NCBI GenBank assembly: GCA_964496705.1
Contig: CAZCBJ010000096.1
Span: 1-14,142, forward strand
DNA: 14,142 nt
Source of the DNA: CAZCBJ01 sp964496705
Lineage (GTDB): Bacteria; Chloroflexota; Anaerolineae; Anaerolineales; Anaerolineaceae
Direction: 5' to 3'
Each line of letters starts with the position of its first letter. Within the stretch, counting starts at the first letter, position 1. Below the pieces are notes generated by a model. That model did not search any database. It saw nothing but the letters and a program-made list of their open reading frames with translations, and was not told the origin of the DNA. This document shows, in pieces, positions 1 to 6,407 of this stretch. A program made the translations under genes and the position numbers.

Positions 1-154
1 GGGCGGTGCCTTCGTTGCCAGCCACGTAAGACCAAATCATCTCGTCATCCGCGTGCACCAGCATCCATGCAATTCCAACGCGATCCATGTCGGCCACCAG
101 ACGATCAGCGTCAGGGTCATGAGGAAGCCAGATGTGATTATGAAAGTCGATCAT
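1..154 (-). CDS. Amidohydrolase-family (TIM-barrel metal-dependent hydrolase) protein, N-terminal part
   Basis: The window holds only the first 51 codons; the gene runs off the left edge. The protein begins MIDFHNHIWLPHDPDADRLV. The H5-x-H7 pair right at the start of the first beta strand is the usual metal-binding motif of the amidohydrolase superfamily (amidohydrolase 2 / PF04909-like proteins). The following DADRLVADMDRVGIAWMLV stretch fits the next helix and strand, where such proteins typically read 'll..md..Gi...v'. The ATG at 154-152 is chosen because it puts the metal motif at its usual distance from the N-terminus; the ribosome site is only a weak GGCGG. No signal peptide is seen, so it is probably cytoplasmic. 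It is divergent from the GH42 gene and shares a 213-base intergenic region with it. The substrate cannot be told from this fragment. Confidence 0.7.
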   Translation of the reverse strand, partial: MIDFHNHIWLPHDPDADRLVADMDRVGIAWMLVHADDEMIWSYVAGNEGTA

Positions 155-270
155 GAAAACACCAACCGCCTTTCTACAAAACAAAGCACTTTTCTATTGA
201 AATTCACTTGTCAGGAGGTGGGAAAAAGAGAAAGTGTGTCTATTTTACCGCAGGTATGAATCAACATGAA

Positions 271-297
271 ATCCAATTGATCCAGATCATTGGGGAT
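271..297. promoter_or_regulatory. Imperfect dyad, operator candidate upstream of GH42
   Basis: CCAATTGATC (273-282) and GATCATTGG (285-293) form an inverted repeat around CA, with one extra T in the left arm; flanking ATC (271-273) and GAT (295-297) extend it. The inner TGATC-CA-GATCA (278-289) is perfect. It lies upstream of the likely -35 of the GH42 gene and could also serve the divergent amidohydrolase. That it binds a regulator is inference. Confidence 0.4.
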
Positions 298-306
298 TGA
301 ATAACC

Positions 307-337
307 TTGGATCTCAGATCCATCCTGCTGATATAAT
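307..337 (+). promoter_or_regulatory. Probable sigma-70 promoter of the GH42 gene (extended -10)
   Basis: A perfect TATAAT at 332-337 is preceded by TGA (329-331), giving an extended -10. The -35 is weak: TTGGAT at 307-312 with a 19-base spacer. A start near 344 would leave a leader of about 24 bases containing GGAG at 355-358, nine bases before the ATG. Confidence 0.6.
309..321. promoter_or_regulatory. Perfect 13-bp palindrome in the GH42 promoter spacer
   Basis: GGATCT-C-AGATCC is a perfect inverted repeat between the -35 and -10 elements, a classic position for a repressor operator. Its centre (315) is about 31-32 bases from the centre of the upstream dyad (283.5), close to three helical turns, so a dimer-of-dimers arrangement is possible. 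Both dyads share the GATC half-site core. Confidence 0.45.
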
Positions 338-367
338 TCACCCATCTCACCTTTGGAGTAAAAACAC

Positions 368-2398
368 ATGCCCGAATACCGCGCCAAACAATTCCTGTAC
401 GGCGGGGACTATAACCCGGATCAATGGCCCAGGGAGGTCTGGCAAGATGATATCGTCAAAATGAAGGCGCTGGGCGCCAACGCGGCGACAGTGCCGGTGT
501 TTTCCTGGGCTCATCTGCAGCCTGCAGAGGACAATTACAACTTCAAGTGGCTGGATGAGGTGCTGCACCTGTTAATCCACAACAGCATCAACCTGATCCT
601 GGCCACTCCCACCGCAGCCCATCCTGCCTGGATGTCGCGCAAGTATCCTGAGGTGCTGCGTGCGGATATGCACGGGCTGAGGCGAACGCACGGCGCGCGC
701 TCCAATTACTGCCCCAACAGCCCCATCTATCGCAAGCATGCCGCCCGCATGGCTGCTAAAATGGCCGAGCGTTATGCCAGCCTGCCCAACCTGGTGTTGT
801 GGCACATCGGCAATGAGTACGGCAGCTATTGCTATTGCGATACCTGCCGCGCGGCCTTTCAAGCCTGGTTGAAGCAACGCTACGGCAGCCTGGATGCGTT
901 GAACCGCGCCTGGTACACGCCCTTCTGGGGTCACACCCTCTACGCCTGGGAGGAGGTGGAGGTGCCCAGCCTGCAAAACGAGATGTTCCAGTACGGCGAG
1001 AAGCTGGCCACCACCTGCCAGGGAATGGCGCTGGACTATAACCGATTCATGTCCGACAGCCTGCTGGCCTGTTACTGCAACGAGCGCGACGCGATCCGCG
1101 CTTTCACCCCGCGCGTGCCGATCACCACCAATCTGATGGGCACTTTCAAACCGCTAGATTATTTCAAATGGGCAAAGGAAATGGACCTGGTCACTTGGGA
1201 TAGTTACCCGCGCATGATCGATCCACCGTCGATGCCAGCCCTCCGACACGACCTGACTCGTGGTTTAAAGGACGGCATGCCCTTTCTGCTGATGGAACAG
1301 ACGCCCAACCAGCAGAACTGGCAGCCGGTCAACATGCTCAAACGCCCCGGCGTTATGCGCCTGCTCAGTTACCAGGCGGTGGCTCACGGATCGGACTCGG
1401 TGCTGTTCTTCCAGTGGCGCCAGACGCTGGGCTCATGCGAAAAATACCACGCCGCGATGGTGCCGCACGCCAACACCCTTGACACACGAATCGGGCGCGA
1501 GTTGACCCAACTGGGCGGTGAGCTGAAACGGCTGGATAAAGTGCTCGGTTCACGGGTCGAAGCGCGCGTGGCGCTGGTGTTCGACTGGCCCAACTGGTGG
1601 GCAGCCGAATTTTCCTCTGGCCCGACGGTTTACCTCAAGTACCTTGACATGCTGGGTAAGTACTACCAGGCGTTGTTCGATCTGAATGTGCCGCTCGACA
1701 TCATCCCGCCAGACGCCGACCTGACCAAATACGACCTGGTCATCGCCCCGCTATTGTACATGTGCAGTCAAACCAACGCCACTCGCTTTGAAGCCTTCGT
1801 CGAACGGGGCGGCACCTTCCTGACCACCTTTTTCTCCGGCTGGGTGGATGAGAACGACCTGGTGTATGAAGGTGGCTATCCGGGTGCGCTGCGTAAATTG
1901 CTGGGCGTGTGGGTCGAAGAACAGGATGCCCTCTTCCCGGACATGACGAATGAAATGGTCTTTGAAGCCGATGCCCCGGCTGAGCTGCAAGGGACCTATC
2001 GCTGCGGAAATATCTGTGAAGTAGCCCACAGCCAGGGCGCCAGCGTGCTGGCACGCTTCGGCAAGGACTTCTATGTGGGCAAACCCGCACTGACGGAGAA
2101 CGCTTTTGGTCTGGGCAAAGCGCTGTATGTGGCTTCAGACATCGAGGTGGAGCTGATCACCCGCCTGGTGAAAGTTTTATGCGCACGGCACGCCATTCAT
2201 CCGATCTTGGAAACCCCTGCCGGCGTTGAGGTGACCCAGCGCTGCAAGGACGGCCATTGTTACACCTTTATCTTGAATCATAACGACAGCCCGGCCGAGG
2301 TGACCTTGAAGGCTGAACAAATGGATTTGATCAGCGGTCAGAAGTTTTCAGGGGCGGTCACCCTCGCACCCAGAGATGTATTGATCCTGGAAAGTTAA
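368..2398 (+). CDS. Beta-galactosidase, glycoside hydrolase family 42
   Basis: Hydrolyses terminal beta-D-galactosides. There is no signal peptide, so it should act in the cytoplasm on imported galactosides. At 676 residues it has the normal GH42 length and order: catalytic TIM barrel, trimerisation domain and small C-terminal beta domain. The N-terminal LYGGDYNPDQWP motif is diagnostic. E150 in WHIGNEYG is the expected acid/base and E310 in LLMEQTPNQQNW the expected nucleophile. Four cysteines, C115 (NYCPN) and C155, C157, C160 (CYCDTC), match the zinc-site spacing known from the Thermus A4 enzyme. The ATG at 368 has GGAG nine bases upstream. The gene stands alone between a promoter with two dyads and a strong hairpin, so it is probably monocistronic and repressor-controlled. 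The exact substrate (lactose, galactan fragments or arabinosides) cannot be read from sequence. Confidence in the family is very high. Confidence 0.95.
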   Translation: MPEYRAKQFLYGGDYNPDQWPREVWQDDIVKMKALGANAATVPVFSWAHLQPAEDNYNFKWLDEVLHLLIHNSINLILATPTAAHPAWMSRKYPEVLRADMHGLRRTHGARSNYCPNSPIYRKHAARMAAKMAERYASLPNLVLWHIGNEYGSYCYCDTCRAAFQAWLKQRYGSLDALNRAWYTPFWGHTLYAWEEVEVPSLQNEMFQYGEKLATTCQGMALDYNRFMSDSLLACYCNERDAIRAFTPRVPITTNLMGTFKPLDYFKWAKEMDLVTWDSYPRMIDPPSMPALRHDLTRGLKDGMPFLLMEQTPNQQNWQPVNMLKRPGVMRLLSYQAVAHGSDSVLFFQWRQTLGSCEKYHAAMVPHANTLDTRIGRELTQLGGELKRLDKVLGSRVEARVALVFDWPNWWAAEFSSGPTVYLKYLDMLGKYYQALFDLNVPLDIIPPDADLTKYDLVIAPLLYMCSQTNATRFEAFVERGGTFLTTFFSGWVDENDLVYEGGYPGALRKLLGVWVEEQDALFPDMTNEMVFEADAPAELQGTYRCGNICEVAHSQGASVLARFGKDFYVGKPALTENAFGLGKALYVASDIEVELITRLVKVLCARHAIHPILETPAGVEVTQRCKDGHCYTFILNHNDSPAEVTLKAEQMDLISGQKFSGAVTLAPRDVLILES

Positions 2399-2419
2399 TC
2401 GCCTGAAAGCGACACATAC

Positions 2420-2455
2420 AAACGGGGCAGGCATGACAAAATGTCTGCTCCGTTT
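2420..2455 (+). terminator. Hairpin terminator after GH42
   Basis: A 15-bp stem with two G-U pairs (arms 2420-2434 and 2441-2455, loop GACAAA) lies 22 bases after the GH42 stop codon. The tail reads GCATTTGCG, so the U tract is poor, but the stem is long and directly placed. It may be only partly efficient. Confidence 0.6.
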
Positions 2456-2554
2456 GCATTTGCGCAGGCAGCCTGATGAGCAGACAATTGGGGTAAAATA
2501 CATTTGCACAGCGCGCGGTTCTCCTCTTTCTTATTGGTGCCAGGGAGATTCCAA

Positions 2555-3003
2555 ATGACGCCGGTCACCAAGCTCGCCCAATATCTTCATTACCATAATA
2601 CAGCTTTTCACCGGATTGATAGGTGCGTCCCTGGTGAAGCCTTGGTGGAATTAAATGTCAACGGCGAAGGTTGGCTGACGTTCACCTGTACTCCGCAAAA
2701 TGTGCAGGCATTGGCAGTCGGATTTCTGTTCAACGAGGGGGTAATCCAATCTTCCGCTGAAATCGCCTCCCTTCACCTCTGCGCAGCCGGCGACCTGATC
2801 GATGTCTGGCTGACTCATCCTGTTGAAAAGCCTCGCGAGTGGACGCGCACATCAGGCTGTGGGGGGGGCTCACCGCGCAGCGCAATCCCAACCGGGTTCC
2901 GGAGCAGTCGCCTATCTCTGCCGCGGCGGTCGTCGCCAACATGGAATCTTTGTTGACTCGCCAGCAAGCCTATCTTGAATCCAGAAGCCAAGGTGGAAAT
3001 TAA
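2555..3003 (+). pseudogene. fdhD: fdhD remnant: formate dehydrogenase sulfurtransferase, frameshifted and truncated
   Basis: FdhD passes sulfur from IscS to the molybdenum cofactor of formate dehydrogenase. From ATG 2555 (GGGAG seven bases upstream) the reading frame gives a good FdhD N-terminal half, with the VQALAVGFLFNEGVI signature and the active-site loop TSGCGGG, C102 being the catalytic-type cysteine. Right after it comes a run of eight G (2861-2868). In the original frame the protein turns to nonsense and stops at 2956. Adding one G restores FdhD-like sequence, LTAQRNPNRVPEQSPISAAA followed by VVANMESLL and QAYLES, in the frame 2869-3003. The protein then breaks off at YLESRSQGGN, where FdhD normally continues with a GGVH-type motif and about 100 further residues. 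The C-terminal half is therefore missing and the remaining DNA belongs to fdhA. The frameshift alone could be a homopolymer error; the truncation could not. An in-frame TTG at 2504 is a less likely start. Confidence 0.85.
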
Positions 3004-3289
3004 CCCCAAGGACGCAGAGGAGATGGGTATTCGGGATGGCCAAGCGGTGCGGGTCTCATCCCGGCGGGGGATGATCTACCTGAGGGCGAAGGTCACCGAA
3101 AAAACCACCCCCGGTGTGGTGTTCATCCCGTTTCACTTCGCCGAGGCTGCCGCCAACCTGCTGACCATTGATGTGATCGATCCGCAGGCGAAAATCCCCG
3201 AATATAAAGCCTGCGCCGTGCGCATCACACCAGTTAGCGATGACCTTCTCCCTCATCCTGACCGGGAGCAAAAACGCGGCCGAGATTAA
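2957..3289 (+). pseudogene. fdhA: fdhA 3' remnant: C-terminal molybdopterin-dinucleotide-binding domain of formate dehydrogenase
   Basis: This frame is open from 2957 after a TGA at 2954-2956. From about 2975 it encodes LNPEAKVEINPKDAEEMGI, then DGQAVRVSSRRG, then FIPFHFAEAAANLLTIDVID and KIPEYKACAVRI. That is the closing part of the molydop-binding domain (PF01568) of formate dehydrogenase alpha subunits, enzymes of roughly 700-900 residues. Everything upstream is absent: the iron-sulfur site, the catalytic Cys/Sec region and the body. The only start codon nearby is the TTG at 2975, with no proper ribosome site, so a stable functional product is unlikely. It overlaps the end of the fdhD remnant; the join falls in roughly 2971-2985. 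The simplest reading is that fdhD and fdhA were once neighbours in this direction and a deletion of more than 2 kb fused them. A misassembly would look the same. Confidence 0.85.
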
Positions 3290-3301
3290 GACTCTTGACT
3301 A

Positions 3302-3327
3302 ACCGGCGGGTAACTAACCGCGCCGGT
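3302..3327. terminator. Hairpin between convergent genes
   Basis: ACCGGCG (3302-3308) pairs with CGCCGGT (3321-3327); inside it GGT (3309-3311) can pair with ACC (3317-3319) if G3320 bulges. It sits between the end of the fdhA remnant and the stop codon of the 66-aa gene and overlaps that gene's last codons. Neither side has a U tract, so a role as a bidirectional terminator is only possible. Confidence 0.35.
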
Positions 3328-3514
3328 CCATTTCAGCGATGATCGAGCGCGCCAACTCGAGGAACTCATCCCATTCCTCGGTAAAGAAGTGCATGGTGAC
3401 GGCATTCAATTCGAGGTGATAGGTGGTCTCGCCATCTGGTTCCTGGGCGACCCAGGCCAGGTAATTCTCGGTTTCTGCCAGAGTATCGGTCTTGGGTTCG
3501 GGAACAGTGGGCAT
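3314..3514 (-). CDS. Small acidic protein of unknown function (66 aa)
   Basis: I do not recognise the family. The protein is acidic. It opens with an extended polar segment (MPTVPEPKTDTLAETENYLA), followed by a probable beta hairpin (YLAWVAQEPDGETTYHLELN, then AVTMHFF) and a C-terminal helix (EEWDEFLELARSIIAEM). There is no membrane segment, cysteine or metal motif. A perfect AGGAGG (3520-3525) five bases before the ATG and an upstream promoter show that it is a real gene. The two-strand-plus-helix plan and size recall small cytosolic proteins that modulate or bind a partner, but no function can be given. It lies downstream of the AI-2E-family gene on the same strand with an 84-base gap that contains its own promoter. 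Confidence 0.75.
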   Translation of the reverse strand: MPTVPEPKTDTLAETENYLAWVAQEPDGETTYHLELNAVTMHFFTEEWDEFLELARSIIAEMDRRG

Positions 3515-3550
3515 GGTATCCTCCTGAAGGATGACGGGTGAATTTTGGCT

Positions 3551-3580
3551 ATTATCCCATATTTGGGATCAAAAAGACAA
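3551..3580 (-). promoter_or_regulatory. Probable promoter of the 66-aa gene with an embedded dyad
   Basis: On the minus strand TTGTCT (3580-3575) and GATAAT (3556-3551) are separated by 18 bases, a good sigma-70 match. A perfect inverted repeat, ATCCCA-TATT-TGGGAT (3554-3569), fills the spacer and overlaps the -10. It could be an operator, or a hairpin acting on transcripts reading through from the gene at 3599-4810. Confidence 0.5.
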
Positions 3581-3598
3581 GCAGGCAGAGCTGAACAG

Positions 3599-4810
3599 TC
3601 AACTCTTTTTACGAGCGAAAATCGCTGCCACCCGCCTGCGCAGTTCTTGAATAATTTCGGGAAACGAGGGGAAAGGTCTCGTCTCAGGTGAGATGTCACT
3701 TTGCTCCCAAGGATCCTGGTCAAACAGCTTGCGCACGATGTAATTGCTGAACAGTTTGAGGGTGGCCAGCACAGGCGCAGCCAGAAAAACTCCGACGACA
3801 CCCAGGACACTGGCGGCAACGATCACAGCCACCATGATGGCAGCCGGATGAACTTTGAGCGCGTTGGACATCAGGCGGTTAGAGACCAAACTGTCCATGA
3901 TGCTGTCGGTCACCCAGGCGATCCCCACCACCAACAGAGCGTACCCGAACGGTTGCAGACCAAATAGCGTGGAATTCTGGAACAGGGCGACCAGACCGTA
4001 GGTAGTCCAGGCAACTGCCGGACCGACGTACGGAACAAAGCGGGCCAGTCCGGCCAGGATGGCCAATCCGAAGTAGAAGCGCACACCCAGCGCCCCCAGT
4101 AAAATGGTGTACACCGCCACGGTGAGGAGGAAAAGGATCAATTGACCGCGCAAAAAAGCGTTCCAAATCTGGTCCAGTTTTTGGCCAATGCGTTCCAGAT
4201 CCTGGCTATAGCCCGGTAGGGATAAACCAATCAACACCTTGCTGGATCCGCGCGTTTCGGAAAGGACAAAGAAGGAAACCAGCAGGATGAAAAATACCCA
4301 GCCAATGGTGCTTGCCGCGCCTGAGGCAACCGAAGAGATGAACACACCTAATCGCGAGAGAAACGGCTGCACCGCGCTGAGAATCTGTTGAGTAAGCTTG
4401 TCAAAATCCAGATTGATCGGATCGAAAGTGAAGTTGCCAATTTGGATAGGGGTGCTGCTCCACTGATCCAATAGAGCCGGCAGGTCGCGGATGGCGCGCT
4501 GAAGGAATTTGATCAGGCTTTGCACCTGATCGTACACGGTGATCCCCCCCCAGGTCAGTAAACCCAGAAAACCAAACAAGATGATCAGAAAAAGAATGGC
4601 TACGATCACCCGCCAGGGGATGCGTGTCAACCGGCGCAGCCGTTCAGCGAGTGGAAAGAGCAGATAAGCGAGGATAAAAGCCATGAGCAACGGACCGACC
4701 ATGCTGCGCACACTGATCAACACGACCAGGATGACAGCGATAAAGGTGATCGCCACTACCAGCTTGGTGCCGGTGCCCCATTTCGGAGAAGTGGAAGAGT
4801 CTTCGGTCAT
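3599..4810 (-). CDS. AI-2E family (PerM/YdiK/TqsA-like) membrane transporter
   Basis: This 403-residue integral membrane protein has the hallmarks of PF01594. A short cytosolic N-terminus leads to paired hydrophobic segments (about residues 16-34 and 37-55) and another around 65-90. A long amphipathic region follows (about 95-150: QSLIKFLQRAIRDLPALLDQ), then further membrane segments including the GLARFVPYVGPAVAWTTYGL loop (around residues 270-285) typical of the family. The C-terminal segment, VSNRLMSNALKVHPAAIMVA and following, is also characteristic. Members have been linked to AI-2 export, sodium/proton antiport or other export, so the substrate here is open. The ATG at 4810 has GGAG five bases upstream. 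A TATAAT on the minus strand (4825-4820) would put the transcript start almost on the ATG. The length is normal and no damage is seen. Confidence 0.88.
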   Translation of the reverse strand: MTEDSSTSPKWGTGTKLVVAITFIAVILVVLISVRSMVGPLLMAFILAYLLFPLAERLRRLTRIPWRVIVAILFLIILFGFLGLLTWGGITVYDQVQSLIKFLQRAIRDLPALLDQWSSTPIQIGNFTFDPINLDFDKLTQQILSAVQPFLSRLGVFISSVASGAASTIGWVFFILLVSFFVLSETRGSSKVLIGLSLPGYSQDLERIGQKLDQIWNAFLRGQLILFLLTVAVYTILLGALGVRFYFGLAILAGLARFVPYVGPAVAWTTYGLVALFQNSTLFGLQPFGYALLVVGIAWVTDSIMDSLVSNRLMSNALKVHPAAIMVAVIVAASVLGVVGVFLAAPVLATLKLFSNYIVRKLFDQDPWEQSDISPETRPFPSFPEIIQELRRRVAAIFARKKS

Positions 4811-4945
4811 CGTAACTCCATTATAGGATTCTCAATCATTTTAACTGTTTTTGAATAGAAAATTACCATAACCTCTCCAACAGTTGTGCAGTTAATCAAT
4901 TCTGCGATAACGATATACAACTGAACCAGCGTCCGCTAGGCTGGG

Positions 4946-4951
4946 TATAAT
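4946..4951 (+). promoter_or_regulatory. -10 box of the metallopeptidase gene, possibly leaderless
   Basis: A perfect TATAAT ends seven bases before the ATG at 4959, so transcription would begin on or next to the start codon. No Shine-Dalgarno sequence is present. A convincing -35 is not visible. Confidence 0.5.
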
Positions 4952-4958
4952 TTTATGT

Positions 4959-6404
4959 ATGGTCCTGCGCTGGTTGTTTGTGATGATCCTGGCATTCACC
5001 CACCTTCTGAATGCCCGCCTGACACCCTCTGGAGGGGCTGCCGACTGCTTGCTGAGCGAAAAGGTGGAGCTGCGCTGGCATCCTGCGGGCAGCCTGCGCG
5101 TTGGGGATGTGGTCAGCTTGGAAGTTTTCATGCAATCGGATGAAGCTCTCGGCGGCAGGAAGCTAGCCGTGATGAATAAAACGAAGGAATTGGGACAGGC
5201 TGAGATACAAGAGCGAGGCGGCGGCCAATTTTATGCGGTGCTGCAATGGTTCTGGGATACGCGCGACATCCAACCCGGAGAGGTGCAGCTTGAGCTGGTT
5301 GTGCTGCCAGACAGTGAACGCTGGCAAGTCAATCTACAGCTCCTGCAGGCTGAGAAAGCTCCGACAGCCTGGAAATTGATCGAGACCAACTGCTGCCGGA
5401 TCAACTACCTCAGCGGCAGTCAGGCTGAACGCGACCTGACAATAATTACGCAAGACGCGGAGCGCAGTGCCGAGATTCTAAGCCAGCGCATGGGCGCAAA
5501 ATTGGAGAACAAGCTGGAGCTGTTTATCATCCCCAGAGTGATCGGGCAGGGCGGATTCACCACCGAAGAGGTGTATGTATCCCATCCAGAGCGCAGTTAT
5601 CTTCTCGGCAGTTTCACCCAGATCGTTGAACATGAACTGGTGCATGTCATCGACCGGCAATTGGGCGGTGATTTCCGTCCGTCCTTGCTGGTGGAGGGGT
5701 TGGCGGTTTATCTGAGCGGCGGGCATTACCAGAAAGAGCCCTTGCTGGCCAAGGCTGCAGCGCTGCTGGATATCGGCTGGTATATCCCGCTGGCAAAGTT
5801 AAGCAACAATTTTTATCCTTCCCAGCATGAAATTGGTTATTTACAGGCCGGAGCATTGGTCGAGTACATGGTCAACCGCTGGGGGTGGGAGGCTTTCAAT
5901 CAGTTTTACCGCAATATCCAACAAAATACTGGCGGCGAAGCTCAAGCCGTCGACCAGGCGCTGCGGCGGGATTTTGGGGTTAGCCTGGAGCAACTCGAAG
6001 ACCAGTTCCTTCACATATTGGAAACGCAGCCCGAAAACCCAGATTTGCGTGAGAGCGTCTACATGACTGTGCGGCTGTATGACACCATCCGCGAATATCA
6101 AAAAAAAATGGATCCTTCAGCATATTTTCGCGGAATGTGGATCCCAGACGGCCCACAAATGGTCGAACGCGGCATCAGCGCAGATTATGCGCGCAGTCCG
6201 GACAGCCTTGAAAATCATCAAGTGGAAATCCTGCTCATGGAAGCCAGCCGCAATTTGCAGGCAGGACAATATGCCAGAACTGGGCGGTTCATTGCAGAAG
6301 CGCGCAAACAACTGACGCACATCCAGTTGCAGCCTTGTCCAACGAACGAGAAAAGCCCTGCCTTTGGAAATCCGCATGCAGGGCTGAATCTAGCGATCAG
6401 ATGA
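4959..6404 (+). CDS. Secreted MA-clan metallopeptidase (peptidase_MA_2-like), HELVH
   Basis: A 481-residue protein with an N-terminal hydrophobic segment (residues 2-18, LRWLFVMILAFTHLL) that acts as a signal peptide or anchor, placing the rest outside the membrane. Residues ~30-130 are beta-rich and look like an Ig-like lead domain. The catalytic part carries the zinc motif H225-E-L-V-H229. Seventeen residues later comes E246 in PSLLVEGLAVYLSGG, the third zinc ligand of gluzincins and the 'EGLA' signature of the MA-like families. A helical region with AGALVEYMVNRWGWEAFNQFY (297-317) follows, as usual in this family, then a tail of about 130 residues of unknown role. The substrate is unknown. 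The start at 4959 is preferred over the out-of-frame ATG at 4955 because only it gives the signal sequence. The gene ends three bases from the converging FHA gene. Confidence 0.85.
   Translation: MVLRWLFVMILAFTHLLNARLTPSGGAADCLLSEKVELRWHPAGSLRVGDVVSLEVFMQSDEALGGRKLAVMNKTKELGQAEIQERGGGQFYAVLQWFWDTRDIQPGEVQLELVVLPDSERWQVNLQLLQAEKAPTAWKLIETNCCRINYLSGSQAERDLTIITQDAERSAEILSQRMGAKLENKLELFIIPRVIGQGGFTTEEVYVSHPERSYLLGSFTQIVEHELVHVIDRQLGGDFRPSLLVEGLAVYLSGGHYQKEPLLAKAAALLDIGWYIPLAKLSNNFYPSQHEIGYLQAGALVEYMVNRWGWEAFNQFYRNIQQNTGGEAQAVDQALRRDFGVSLEQLEDQFLHILETQPENPDLRESVYMTVRLYDTIREYQKKMDPSAYFRGMWIPDGPQMVERGISADYARSPDSLENHQVEILLMEASRNLQAGQYARTGRFIAEARKQLTHIQLQPCPTNEKSPAFGNPHAGLNLAIR
6354..6385 (-). terminator. 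Terminator of the FHA gene, lying inside the end of the opposite gene
   Basis: AGCCCTGC (6354-6361) and GCAGGGCT (6378-6385) form a perfect 8-bp stem with a 16-base loop. Read on the minus strand the stem is followed by TTTTC, as in an intrinsic terminator, 23 bases past the FHA stop. It occupies the last codons of the plus-strand peptidase gene. Confidence 0.5.
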
Positions 6405-6407
6405 ATA

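Noticed and set aside
53..259. 68-codon plus-strand frame at the left edge
   Set aside because: It is antisense to the amidohydrolase start, then runs into the intergenic region, with no recognisable protein features.
2504..2554. TTG start 17 codons before the fdhD ATG
   Set aside because: It has no ribosome site, while the ATG at 2555 has GGGAG at proper spacing and begins the conserved part.
4820..4825. Minus-strand TATAAT just before the AI-2E-family gene as proof of a leaderless mRNA
   Set aside because: A proper GGAG lies between it and the ATG and would be at or before the transcript start, so the two signals conflict; neither can be preferred from sequence.
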